This document shows positions 27,444-36,604 of a stretch of 64,000 bases of DNA, one piece after another (position 1 is the first letter of the stretch; each line of letters opens with the position of its first letter). This DNA is from an uncultured Pseudokineococcus sp. (lineage in GTDB: Bacteria > Actinomycetota > Actinomycetes > Actinomycetales > Quadrisphaeraceae). The DNA lies in assembly GCF_947495735.1 (NCBI RefSeq), contig NZ_CANMAA010000001.1, positions 620,001 to 684,000 of the forward strand. Reading direction: 5' to 3'. The position numbers and the translations under genes were made by a program. The notes under the pieces are model-generated. The model made no database searches, was not told the origin of the DNA, and saw only the letters and a program-made list of their open reading frames with translations.

Positions 27444-29416
27444 GCCCCCGCTGGCGCGGCCGCCCCCTCTCGGGCGAGCCGGGCCCCGCGGAGGGGGCGG
27501 CTGCCGACGCGACGACGACGGACGAGACGACGGGAGCCGTGGTGGACGACGACGGGCGCGCAGCGGACGGCGCGGCGCGGCGCGGGTGGACCCCCGCCCC
27601 GCCCAGCAGCTCCGCGGCCAGCAGCTCCGCGGCCGGCACCTCCGCGGCCGACAGCTCCACGGCCGGCAGCGCCGCGGACGGCCCCTCGGCGGGCAGCCCG
27701 TCGACCGACCGCGCCGCGGGCGCCGGCACGAGCGCCGCGGGCGCCTCGTCGGCCGGGACCTCCGCTGCGCCGCGCGACCCCGCGGCGGCCGGGGACGTGC
27801 GGGGCGGGCCGTGGCGCACGCCCCGCGTCCTGGCGGCGGTGGCCTCGGGCCTGCTGGTCCTCGGGGTGGCGGGGACGGCCGTGGCCGGCGCGTCGCTGCG
27901 CCCCGTGGACGGGCGCGAGCAGGTGCCCGACGGCGGCGTCGTGCAGGTGGGCAGCGGCCCCGGCACCTCGACGCTCGGCTGCCCGGGCGGCCCCGTCGCG
28001 CCGGTCGCGCCGGTCGAGACGGACAGCGACTTCGCGGTCGTGCAGACGCCGCCGGACCAGCGCCTGGGCCTCCTGGCCGCCGGGGCCCAGGGCCCCGTCA
28101 CGACGGCTCCCGCGCTGGTGGCGGGCTCCTCGACCACCACGGGCGCCGAGCCCGCGGCGGCCGGGGAGGTCCAGCCCGTCGACGGCACCGCCGTCGGCGG
28201 CGGCGCGGCCGGCACCGGGGGCGCGGCGGTGCTCTCCGCCACGGGCGCGGACGACGAGCCGGCGCCCTCGCTGTCGGCGCTCGCGACCACGGCGACGCCG
28301 GACGGCGACCTGCAGGGCCTCGCCGCAGCCGCGTGCCCGTCCCCGACGTCCGACGCGTGGCTCGTCGGCGGCTCCACGTCCGCGGGCAGCAGCAGCCGTC
28401 TCGTCCTGGTCAACCCCGGGGCCACGGCCGCCGAGGTCGACGTCGAGCTGCTGACGCCCGACGGCCTGCAGCAGCCGCCCGCGGGCCAGGGCGTCGTGGT
28501 CCCGGCGGGCCAGCGCGCCGAGCTGCTGGTCGAGGGGCTCGTCGGCGGCGTCGAGGCGCTCGCCGTCCACGTCACGAGCACGGGCGGGGCGGTCGCGCCG
28601 TCGCTGGTCGTCACGCGCCTGGAGGGGCTGGTGCCCCGGGGCGTCGAGGTCGTCGTGCCGTCGGCGCCCCCGGCGCAGGAGCAGGTGGTCCCCGGCGTGG
28701 CCACCGCGGGGAGCAGCACCGCGGTGCTGCGCCTGGCCGTCCCCGGCCCCGAGCCCGCCGGCGTCCGCTGGGACGTCCTGGCGGACGAGGCCGGCGCCGA
28801 GGCGGCCGGGGCGCTGTCGTCGGAGGCGACCGTGCCCGCGAGCAGCACGGTCGACGTGCCCCTCGGCGGGGTGCCCGCCGGCTCGGCGGGCGTCGCCGTC
28901 ACCTCGGACGCGCCCGTCGTGGCCTCCGTCGTCCTCGAGCGCCTGTCCACCGCCGCCGAGGCGGGTCCCGCCGACCTGGCCGTCGCCCCCGCCACGGCGC
29001 CGGTGGCGCCCGGTGCGGGCCTCGCGCTGCCCGCGGCGGACGCGGGGCTGACGGCGTCGCTGCTGCTGACCAACGCCACCGACGAGCCCGCGACGGCCGA
29101 GCTCGTGGGCGTCTCGGCCACCGCCGAGCAGGGGGAGCCCGTGGCGGTCCAGGTGCCGGCCCGCTCGACGACGGCGGTGGACCCGGCCTCGCTGGGGGCG
29201 GTCGCCGGCGTCCTCGTCGTCGGCGCGGACGTCCCCGGCGCGCGGGCCGCTGCGTCCGCGGGCGCCGGGGCCGAGCGCAGCAGCGGCCTGCACGCCGCCC
29301 TGGTGCTCACGGCCCCCGCCCCGGCCGGCGCCGTGGCCGTCGCCGTCCCCTCCTCGGTGCCGGCCGCGGCGGGCAGCACCCCGGTGCTCGTGACCGCCCC
29401 GGGCCGCTGGCCGTGA
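27440..29416 (+). CDS. DUF5719 family protein, membrane-anchored and exported
   Basis: A 658-residue protein. Residues 50-115 are Ser/Ala/Gly low-complexity with SSAAGTSAADSS-like near repeats on the cytoplasmic side. Residues 129-150 form one transmembrane helix. The remaining 500 residues are an Ala/Val/Ser-rich, beta-prone exported domain matching DUF5719 (SDAWLVGGSTSAG, then LVLVNPGATAAEVDVELLTPDG). Coupled to the GT2 gene by a GTGA overlap, so the two probably work together at the envelope. No catalytic residues can be named. Confidence 0.8.
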   Translation: MSPRWRGRPLSGEPGPAEGAAADATTTDETTGAVVDDDGRAADGAARRGWTPAPPSSSAASSSAAGTSAADSSTAGSAADGPSAGSPSTDRAAGAGTSAAGASSAGTSAAPRDPAAAGDVRGGPWRTPRVLAAVASGLLVLGVAGTAVAGASLRPVDGREQVPDGGVVQVGSGPGTSTLGCPGGPVAPVAPVETDSDFAVVQTPPDQRLGLLAAGAQGPVTTAPALVAGSSTTTGAEPAAAGEVQPVDGTAVGGGAAGTGGAAVLSATGADDEPAPSLSALATTATPDGDLQGLAAAACPSPTSDAWLVGGSTSAGSSSRLVLVNPGATAAEVDVELLTPDGLQQPPAGQGVVVPAGQRAELLVEGLVGGVEALAVHVTSTGGAVAPSLVVTRLEGLVPRGVEVVVPSAPPAQEQVVPGVATAGSSTAVLRLAVPGPEPAGVRWDVLADEAGAEAAGALSSEATVPASSTVDVPLGGVPAGSAGVAVTSDAPVVASVVLERLSTAAEAGPADLAVAPATAPVAPGAGLALPAADAGLTASLLLTNATDEPATAELVGVSATAEQGEPVAVQVPARSTTAVDPASLGAVAGVLVVGADVPGARAAASAGAGAERSSGLHAALVLTAPAPAGAVAVAVPSSVPAAAGSTPVLVTAPGRWP

Positions 29417-29535
29417 CCGGGCCCTGACCCACCGCTGACCGCCCGGCCCAGCTCCCGCGTCGGCAGCTCGACCTGCCCCGCCGCGTCGCCGGGACCGGTC
29501 GGGCCGGGGGCACCAGGCAGGCCGGGGGGCGGGGG

Positions 29536-30024
29536 TCAGCCCTCGCGGTAGTGCGGGTCGAGGCGCTCGGGCTCGGTGCCCAGGGCGTGGGCGATCTGCT
29601 CCACCACCACGTGGTGGACGAGGTCCTCGAGGTCGCCGGCGCCGCTCGCGCGCGTCTCCACCGGGCGGCGGTAGACGACGACGCGGGCCGGCTGCCCGCG
29701 GTGGGCGGCCGAGAAGCGCCCCAGCGGGACGGCCTCGTCGGCGCCGGGGGAGGGGTCCGACGGCGGCACGTCCTCGACCGCGAACTCCAGGTGCGACAGG
29801 GGCTCGTCGAGGACCTGCTCGACCTCCTCCACGGCGTCCAGGACGAGGTCGTCGAAGCGCTCGCCCCGGGTGCGCGAGGCCGGCAGCGCGGCGGGGAGCA
29901 GGGGACCGCGCAGCCCGCGGCCGCGGCGGTCCCGGCGGGTGCGGTGCGGGCGTCCGGCCCGGGGCTGCCTCGTCGACGACCGCTCGGTCGGGGTCGGCGG
30001 GGTGGACGGCTGCGGGTCCGGCAC
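29536..30024 (-). CDS. Small metallopeptidase-family (zincin-like) protein
   Basis: A 162-residue protein with a basic N-terminus (about 35 residues) followed by a domain of the actinobacterial metallopeptidase family found beside DUF3499. FDDLVLDAVEEVEQVLDEPLSHLEFAVEDVP opens the domain. The expected HExxH helix reads HHVVVEQIAHALG: His and Glu are present but in different spacing, so classic zinc coordination is doubtful. It may be catalytically altered, as in many relatives. Leaderless start at GTG 30024 behind TAGCCT. It diverges from the DUF3499 operon. Confidence 0.8.
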   Translation of the reverse strand: MPDPQPSTPPTPTERSSTRQPRAGRPHRTRRDRRGRGLRGPLLPAALPASRTRGERFDDLVLDAVEEVEQVLDEPLSHLEFAVEDVPPSDPSPGADEAVPLGRFSAAHRGQPARVVVYRRPVETRASGAGDLEDLVHHVVVEQIAHALGTEPERLDPHYREG

Positions 30025-30030
30025 GCGCCC

Positions 30031-30036
30031 AGGCTA
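30031..30036 (-). promoter_or_regulatory. -10 box of a leaderless promoter (metallopeptidase-family gene)
   Basis: TAGCCT on the minus strand lies six bases before the GTG at 30024. Confidence 0.45.
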
Positions 30037-30150
30037 CGGCGCGCACGGCCGGCGCCGGCGTCGTCCCCGTGCTCCCGGCGACGACGCCCCGGACGGCCCC
30101 CGGCCCCCGGCCCGGCGGCGTGGTGGCGCGGGCCCCCCGTGCTCGGCGGG

Positions 30151-30156
30151 TAGCGT
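30151..30156 (+). promoter_or_regulatory. -10 box ahead of the DUF3499 leader ORF
   Basis: TAGCGT lies eight bases before a GTG at 30165 that opens a 38-codon frame, not before the DUF3499 start itself. Confidence 0.4.
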
Positions 30157-30164
30157 CCCCGCCT

Positions 30165-30281
30165 GTGACGTCCTCCCCGCTCACCGGCCGCCCCCCGGCC
30201 GCGCCGGTCCCCGCCGCGGGCCGCCGGTCGGCGCGCCCGGCCGGGCCCGGGGCGCCCGAGCCCCGCGGGAGCCGGCCGTGA
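30165..30281 (+). CDS. Candidate 38-residue leader peptide coupled to DUF3499
   Basis: The frame starts at a GTG placed eight bases after a TAGCGT box and ends in TGA overlapping the DUF3499 GTG by four bases (GTGA). The peptide is Pro/Arg/Gly-rich with no hydrophobic segment. Leaderless initiation here and reinitiation at the overlap would explain how DUF3499, which lacks its own ribosome-binding site, is translated. It could equally be chance in GC-rich DNA. Confidence 0.35.
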   Translation: MTSSPLTGRPPAAPVPAAGRRSARPAGPGAPEPRGSRP

Positions 30282-30679
30282 GCCCGGGGTCGCAGGGGCC
30301 CGGCCCTCGACCGGGTGCCCGGCGGTGCTGCCGCAGCGCCTGCCAGCACCCCGCCGTCGCCACGCTGACGTACGTCTACGCCGACTCGACCGCGGTCCTG
30401 GGCTCGCTGTCGGCCAGCCCGGAGCCGCACACCTACGACCTCTGCGCCCCCCACGCCGAGCGGCTGACGGCGCCCCGCGGCTGGGAGGTCGTGCGGCTGG
30501 CGCCCGACGTCCCCCAGGAGCGGCGCAGCGACGACGACCTGCTGGCCCTCGCCGACGCCGTGCGCGACGCCGCCCGCCCGCGTCCTGCGCCGCCCGCCCC
30601 GCCGGAGCCCGCGCAGGAGACCGCCCGGCGGGGCCACCTGCGCGTGCTGCGCGACGCCGGCGGCCGCCCGCCCCGCTGA
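30278..30679 (+). CDS. DUF3499 family protein
   Basis: A 133-residue actinobacterial protein. Cys17, Cys18 and Cys22 (RRCCRSACQHPAVATLTY) and Cys56 (YDLCAPHAERL) are the conserved cysteines of DUF3499 and suggest metal binding. YVYADSTAVLG is the family core. Function unknown. It belongs to the conserved stretch between whiB2 and phosphomannomutase in actinobacteria. The GTG start at 30278 has no Shine-Dalgarno sequence and overlaps the upstream short frame. Confidence 0.85.
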   Translation: MSPGSQGPGPRPGARRCCRSACQHPAVATLTYVYADSTAVLGSLSASPEPHTYDLCAPHAERLTAPRGWEVVRLAPDVPQERRSDDDLLALADAVRDAARPRPAPPAPPEPAQETARRGHLRVLRDAGGRPPR

Positions 30680-30694
30680 CCGGCCCGCCCGCCG

Positions 30695-30710
30695 GACCGC
30701 CCGGGCGGTC
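30695..30710 (+). terminator. Short palindrome after DUF3499
   Basis: GACCGCCC and GGGCGGTC pair perfectly without a loop. It may cruciform or weakly terminate; low confidence. Confidence 0.25.
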
Positions 30711-30849
30711 GGACCGCGCGGCAGGGTCGGCGGCGACCTGAGGGTTCCGCTGCTCCGGACGGGTGAGGCGCTCAAGGGCGTCACCCCCTCGGCCGATGCA
30801 GGCGGGGTCACGCCGCCACCGGCGGCCCCCGCACCGCGAGGAGCTCCCC

Positions 30850-31122
30850 GTGCCCAGCCGCCGCGCCGCCACCTCCGCCCCCCGTCAGCGCCGTCGCCCC
30901 GAGCCGGTGCCGCCGCTGGGCTCGCTGACCCAGAGCGAGGCCGTCACCACCTCCTGCGTCGCGTGCGGCGCCGAGCGCGTCACCCGCCTGGCGATGACCC
31001 TGACCGACGGCACCCCCGCCGTCTTCACCTCCTGCACCCGCTGCGAGCACCGGGGCTGGGAGACCGAGGGCGCGACCCTCTCGATCGACGACGTCGTCGA
31101 CCGCACGCGCCGTCCCGTCTGA
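30850..31122 (+). CDS. Small zinc-ribbon protein
   Basis: A 90-residue protein. Cys36-x-x-Cys39 and Cys62-x-x-Cys65 (SCVACG and SCTRCEHRGW) form a zinc-ribbon pair around a beta-hairpin core. The N-terminal 25 residues are Arg-rich. It probably binds nucleic acid or protein; function unknown. I chose GTG 30850 because GAGGAG lies six bases upstream; the longer frame from 30763 has poor composition. It sits just before manB. Confidence 0.78.
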   Translation: MPSRRAATSAPRQRRRPEPVPPLGSLTQSEAVTTSCVACGAERVTRLAMTLTDGTPAVFTSCTRCEHRGWETEGATLSIDDVVDRTRRPV

Positions 31123-31173
31123 GCCGTCCCGTCCGGCCCACCCCGTCCGGCCGTCCGGCGCCGCCCGCCCCGG

Positions 31174-31179
31174 TAGCCT
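31174..31179 (+). promoter_or_regulatory. -10 box of a leaderless promoter (manB)
   Basis: TAGCCT lies eight bases before the GTG at 31188. Confidence 0.4.
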
Positions 31180-31187
31180 CCGGCGGC

Positions 31188-32714
31188 GTGAGCACCTCCG
31201 ACCTGTCGGCGATCGTCAAGGCCTACGACGTGCGCGGCGTCGTCCCCGACCAGTGGGACGAGCGCGCGGCGCGCGCGCTCGGCGCCGCGGTGGCCGACGT
31301 GCTCGTCCTCGAGGCGGCGCACCCGGCCGGGGGCTCCCCGGACCGCGGCTCCGGCGCCGGCGGCGCGCGACGCCTGGTCGTCGGCCACGACATGCGCCCC
31401 AGCTCCCCGGGCCTCGTCGACGCGTTCGCGGCGGGCGCCCAGGACCGCGGCGTCGACGTCGTCGTCATCGGCCTGTGCTCGACCGACGGCCTCTACTACG
31501 CCAGCGGCGTCATGGACGCCCCGGGCGCGATGTTCACAGCCAGCCACAACCCGGCGCAGTACAACGGCATCAAGCTGTGCCGGGCCGGCGCGCGCCCCGT
31601 CAGCCTCGACTCCGGCCTCGCGGCCGTCCGCGACCACGCGAGCGCGTCGCTGGCCGAGGGCGGCCCCCAGGTCGTCGACGACCGCGGGGCCCGCACCGAC
31701 ACCGACGTGCTGCGCGGCTACGGCGAGCACCTGCGGGGGCTCGTCGACCTCTCAGGCTCGCGGCCGCTGCGCGTCGTCGTCGACGCCGGCAACGGCATGG
31801 CCGGGCTCACGGTCCCCGCCGTCCTCGGCGACGCGGCGGGCCTGCCCGCCCTCCCGCTCGACGTGCGCCCGCTGTACTTCGAGCTCGACGGCACCTTCCC
31901 GAACCACGAGGCCAACCCGCTGGAGCCGGCCAACCTCGTGGACCTGCAGCGCGCCGTCGTCGAGCAGGGAGCCGACCTCGGGCTGGCCTTCGACGGCGAC
32001 GCCGACCGCGTGTTCGTCGTCGACGAGCGGGGCGGGGCCGTGAGCCCCAGCGCCGTCACGGCTCTCGTGGCGCTGCGCGAGGTGGCCCGCGCGCGGGAGG
32101 CCGACCCCGAGGCGCCCGTGACGGTCATCCACAACCTCATCACCTCCGCCGTGGTCCCCGACGTCGTCAGCGCCGCCGGCGCCACGCCCGTCCGCACCCG
32201 GGTGGGCCACAGCTACATCAAGGAGGAGATGGCGCGCACGGGCGCCGTCTTCGGCGGCGAGCACTCGGCGCACTACTACTTCAGCGACTTCTGGGGCGCC
32301 GACACCGGCATGCTCGCGGCGATGCACGTGCTCGCGGCGCTGGGGGAGGACGACCGCCCGCTGTCCGCCCTCGTCGCCGACTACGCGCCCTACGCGGCGA
32401 GCGGCGAGGTCAACAGCGTCGTGGCGGACGTCCCGGCCGCGGTGGCGCGGGTCCGCGACGTGTTCTCGGCCCGCGGCGCGGGCTTCGACGACCTCGACGG
32501 GATGACCGTCACCGCCCCCGTCGGCAGCGGCGACGAGGCCGAGGAGGCCCCGCCCTCCGCCGGTCCGGGGGGACCGGGCGGTCGGGCGTGGTGGTTCAAC
32601 CTGCGCGCCAGCAACACCGAGCCGCTGCTGCGGCTCAACGTCGAGGGCGTCGACGCGGCGACCACCGACGCCGTCCGCGACGAGGTCCTCGCGCTCGTGC
32701 GGGCCGACGCGTGA
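31188..32714 (+). CDS. manB: Phosphomannomutase/phosphoglucomutase
   Basis: A 508-residue alpha-D-phosphohexomutase converting mannose-6-phosphate and mannose-1-phosphate on the way to GDP-mannose. Ser119 in TASHNP is the phosphoserine, DGDADR at 269-274 binds Mg, GGEHSAHYY is the sugar-binding loop and RASNTEPLLR binds the phosphate. Gly/Ser-rich inserts occur near 48-60 and near 455-468. Its stop overlaps the next start by four bases, giving an operon manB-trm112-SIS. It matches the phosphomannomutase of the M. tuberculosis block. Confidence 0.93.
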   Translation: MSTSDLSAIVKAYDVRGVVPDQWDERAARALGAAVADVLVLEAAHPAGGSPDRGSGAGGARRLVVGHDMRPSSPGLVDAFAAGAQDRGVDVVVIGLCSTDGLYYASGVMDAPGAMFTASHNPAQYNGIKLCRAGARPVSLDSGLAAVRDHASASLAEGGPQVVDDRGARTDTDVLRGYGEHLRGLVDLSGSRPLRVVVDAGNGMAGLTVPAVLGDAAGLPALPLDVRPLYFELDGTFPNHEANPLEPANLVDLQRAVVEQGADLGLAFDGDADRVFVVDERGGAVSPSAVTALVALREVARAREADPEAPVTVIHNLITSAVVPDVVSAAGATPVRTRVGHSYIKEEMARTGAVFGGEHSAHYYFSDFWGADTGMLAAMHVLAALGEDDRPLSALVADYAPYAASGEVNSVVADVPAAVARVRDVFSARGAGFDDLDGMTVTAPVGSGDEAEEAPPSAGPGGPGGRAWWFNLRASNTEPLLRLNVEGVDAATTDAVRDEVLALVRADA

Positions 32715-32971
32715 GCGCGGCGAGCGGCGCGTCCGCCGGCCCGGACCTGCCCGTCTGGCTGCGGGAGGTCCTGCGCTGCCCGGCGACGCGGGGCCCGCTG
32801 CAGGACGTGCGCGACGACGACGGGCGCCTGGTCGGGCTGCTCAGCACGTCCGCCGACCCGCCGCTGCTCTACCCCGTGGTGGACGGCATCCCCGTGCTGC
32901 TCGTCGACGAGGGCGTGCCGCAGGCGCCCGCCGCGGGCGGGGACGCCGGGCCCGGAGCCGTCGGTGCCTGA
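32711..32971 (+). CDS. Trm112-like small protein lacking zinc ligands
   Basis: An 86-residue protein with the Trm112 fold signature: LREVLRCPATRGPL at the start and LLYPVVDGIPVLLVDEG near the end. Trm112 proteins activate methyltransferases or fill small scaffold roles. Here CPxC is replaced by CPAT, so only one Cys (23) is left and zinc binding is unlikely. It overlaps manB by four bases and the SIS gene by eight. Confidence 0.85.
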   Translation: MSAASGASAGPDLPVWLREVLRCPATRGPLQDVRDDDGRLVGLLSTSADPPLLYPVVDGIPVLLVDEGVPQAPAAGGDAGPGAVGA

Positions 32972-34115
32972 GCTGGACGAGGGCCTCCTCGACGACGCCG
33001 ACCGCCTGGCCGCGGCCGACCCCTCCTCGGTGCTGCGGGCGCTGGCGGGCGCCGGCGCGCAGGTGCGCCGGGCCCGCGAGCTGGTGGAGGACTCCCCGGC
33101 CTCCCGGTGGGACGCCGCCGACCGCCCGCGCGCCGTCGTCGTGGCCGCGCGCGGCGGCGCGACCGTCGTCGCGGGGGCGCTGGAGGCCCTCGCCGGCCAG
33201 CGCGCCGCCGTGCCGGTGGTCGCGCGCACGGGCGCCGCGCTCCCGGCGTGGGTCGGCGCCCTCGACCTCGTGGTCGCCGTCTCGCTGTCCGGCCGCGCGG
33301 AGGCGACGGTCGCCCTGGCCGCCGAGGCCGGGCGCCGCGGGGCCCGGCTGCTGACCGTCGGCGCCGCCGGCTCGCCGCTCGAGACGGTCTGCGCGATCGC
33401 CCGCGGGGTGCACGTGCCGCTGCCGGAGCCCGGCCGCGAGGCGACGTCCGCGCCGACGTCGCGCACCGCGCTGTGGTCGCTGCTGACCCCGGCGCTGTGC
33501 GTGACCTCCGCGCTGGGGGTGCTCGCCCCGCTGGGGGAGGGCTCGCCGGCCGAGGCGCTCGACGAGGTCGCCGCGGCCCTCGACGCGGAGGCCGAGGCCT
33601 GCCGCCCGGGCTCGGAGTCCTTCGTCAACCCCGCCAAGGCGCTGGCGCTCGACCTCGCCGCGGACCTGCCCGTCGTCCTGGGCGACGGCGACCTCGCCGG
33701 CGTCGCCGCGCGCCGCGCCGCGTCGGTGCTCGCGCGCACCGCCCGCATCCCCGCCGTCCACGGGCGCCTGCCCGACGACGCGGGCGACCTGGTGGCCACC
33801 TTCGGCGGGCCCTTCGCGGCCGCGGCCGAGGACGAGCTGTTCGAGGACCCCTTCCTCGACGGCCCGTCCCGCAGCCGCCTGCGGCTGGTCATGCTCCGCG
33901 AGGCCACCACGGGCCCCTCCTCGGCCGTGCTGCGCCTCGCCGAGCGCTCCGGCGTGCGCACCACCGACGTCGTGGCCGACGCGCCGGGTCCGCTGGCCCG
34001 CTTCGCCCAGCTCGTCGCCCGCACCGACTTCGCCGCGGCCTACCTCGCCCTGGCCACGGGCCTGGACCCGGGCACCTCGCCCCACGTCGCCGAGCTGCGG
34101 GACGTCCTGGGCTGA
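32964..34115 (+). CDS. SIS-domain protein, bifunctional PGI/PMI-like
   Basis: A 383-residue protein with two SIS-type sugar isomerase halves. LDLVVAVSLSGRAEATVALAAEAGRRGARLLTVG (about 98-133) is the phosphosugar-binding SIS motif, and the C-terminal half resembles the bact-PGI_C domain. Homologues next to manB are annotated as phosphoglucose/phosphomannose isomerase-like. Since a class I manA exists at 16 kb, an isomerase role here may be redundant or regulatory. The start overlaps the Trm112-like gene by eight bases. Confidence 0.82.
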   Translation: MPELDEGLLDDADRLAAADPSSVLRALAGAGAQVRRARELVEDSPASRWDAADRPRAVVVAARGGATVVAGALEALAGQRAAVPVVARTGAALPAWVGALDLVVAVSLSGRAEATVALAAEAGRRGARLLTVGAAGSPLETVCAIARGVHVPLPEPGREATSAPTSRTALWSLLTPALCVTSALGVLAPLGEGSPAEALDEVAAALDAEAEACRPGSESFVNPAKALALDLAADLPVVLGDGDLAGVAARRAASVLARTARIPAVHGRLPDDAGDLVATFGGPFAAAAEDELFEDPFLDGPSRSRLRLVMLREATTGPSSAVLRLAERSGVRTTDVVADAPGPLARFAQLVARTDFAAAYLALATGLDPGTSPHVAELRDVLG

Positions 34116-34268
34116 CGTCGCGGAACCGGGACCCGCGCCGCCCGCGGGCGCCCGTCGAGGCCCGGTGACGCCCGGACGGAGCAGCGCGCTCGGCCGAGGG
34201 GGTGAGCGGCGGGCGGGACCCCTCAGTCGCCGCTCCAGGCCCGGCGTCCGCCTGCCGACACCCCCGTC

Positions 34269-34670
34269 ATGGCGACGAGCGACGTGACCGAGTTCCCGAC
34301 GGCCCCCTCTGCGGCGGCGACCACCACGCTGGCGGCGCGCACGGCCACGACGCCCCCGGGCCAGGCGCGCCCGGCGCACGACGACCTCGCGCACGACGAC
34401 CTCGCGCCCGCGCAGCCGACGGCGGCCGTGCCGGGGCAGCGGACCGTCCTCGACCAGGGCCTGGTCGAGGAGCTGGGGGCCGCGCCGGCGGGTGCACCGG
34501 ACTTCGAGCGGCCCTCCGTCGCCGGCCACGGCGCCCTTCCCGAGACGGCCGACGAAGCCGACCCGGGCCGCGGCACGCCGCTGCAGGCGCTGGCCGGCTG
34601 GGGCGGCGCGCTGGTGCTGGGGGCCACCTGCTGGGCCGGGGCCCTCGCCGTCATCGGCCGCTTCGTCTGA
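34269..34670 (+). CDS. Hypothetical single-pass membrane protein
   Basis: A 133-residue protein with high third-position GC. Residues 1-105 are Ala/Pro/Thr-rich and contain the near repeat [11 protein letters not shown]. Residues 108-131 ([23 protein letters not shown]) form one helix at the C-terminus, so it may be tail-anchored. No family is recognised. It lies between the SIS gene and ahcY on the same strand. No clear ribosome-binding site precedes the ATG. Confidence 0.55.
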   Translation: MATSDVTEFPTAPSAAATTTLAARTATTPPGQARPAHDDLAHDDLAPAQPTAAVPGQRTVLDQGLVEELGAAPAGAPDFERPSVAGHGALPETADEADPGRGTPLQALAGWGGALVLGATCWAGALAVIGRFV

Positions 34671-34730
34671 CGAGCCCGCCCCCGGGGAGGGGCGGACCGG
34701 TGCGAACCGGCCCGCTCCCGGCCCCGGAGG

Positions 34731-34736
34731 TAGGGT
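34731..34736 (+). promoter_or_regulatory. Candidate -10 box for ahcY
   Basis: TAGGGT is placed so that transcription would begin near 34743, giving a 5' leader of about 77 nt that contains a nested hairpin. Confidence 0.35.
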
Positions 34737-34744
34737 CGACGTGC

Positions 34745-34785
34745 CCGGCGTCGGTGATGCCGCAGGCCCAGAGGGGCTGCGCCGG
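34745..34785 (+). promoter_or_regulatory. Structured leader upstream of ahcY
   Basis: An inner stem pairs CGCAG/CTGCG and CCC/GGG around an AGAG tetraloop with one bulged G. CCGG at 34745 can pair with CCGG at 34782 and close a three-part fold with a 12-nt internal segment. It ends 25 bases before the GAAGGAG ribosome-binding site. It does not match the SAH riboswitch consensus I know. Confidence 0.35.
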
Positions 34786-34819
34786 TGACCCGACCGCCCC
34801 TCCCGCGAAGGAGTCCACC

Positions 34820-36358
<1,539 letters not shown>

Positions 36359-36391
36359 TCAACCGCCGACCGGCTCCGCCGGTGCTGCCGT

Positions 36392-36428
36392 GACGGGCGG
36401 CCGTCCCCTCCGGGGACGGCCGCCCGTC
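36392..36428 (+). terminator. Strong hairpin terminator after ahcY
   Basis: A 16-bp perfect stem GACGGGCGGCCGTCCC/GGGACGGCCGCCCGTC encloses a five-base loop. No U-tract follows. It lies 34 bases after the ahcY stop. Confidence 0.85.
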
Positions 36429-36454
36429 CGCGTCCCTGACCTCCGACCCCCGGC

Positions 36455-36604
36455 GCACCCTGTCGACTCCCCGCCGTGGTGGGGCCTCTAAACCTGCACC
36501 CTGTCGACTCTCTGCCGTCATGGCGGCACCTAGGGCGGCACTGTGTCGGCTCTCTGCCGTGGTGAGGCCCTCTGAAGGGCACTCTGTCGGCTGTCTGGCA
36601 GTCA
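36455..36604. repeat. Tandem 41-42 bp repeats (3.6 copies) between ahcY and RDD gene
   Basis: Copies start at 36455, 36496, 36538 and 36579; the last is cut at the RDD stop codon. Each begins GCAC, followed by TGTCG-n-CT and CTCTGCCGT. Identity is roughly 70-85 percent. The same unit type occurs at 58402-58630. The spacer separates convergent genes. No coding potential is seen. Confidence 0.85.

Noticed and set aside
24245-30811. Minus-strand open frame of more than 2000 codons opposite the GT2 and DUF5719 genes
   Set aside because: It is the antisense shadow of high-GC coding DNA: Arg/Pro/Ala-rich with no domain, while both sense genes have clear families.
34745-34785. SAH riboswitch
   Set aside because: The conserved core sequence of the known SAH riboswitch is not found; only a hairpin is supported.
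36455-36604. CRISPR array
   Set aside because: The copies are tandem without spacers, diverge in sequence, and no cas genes are present.
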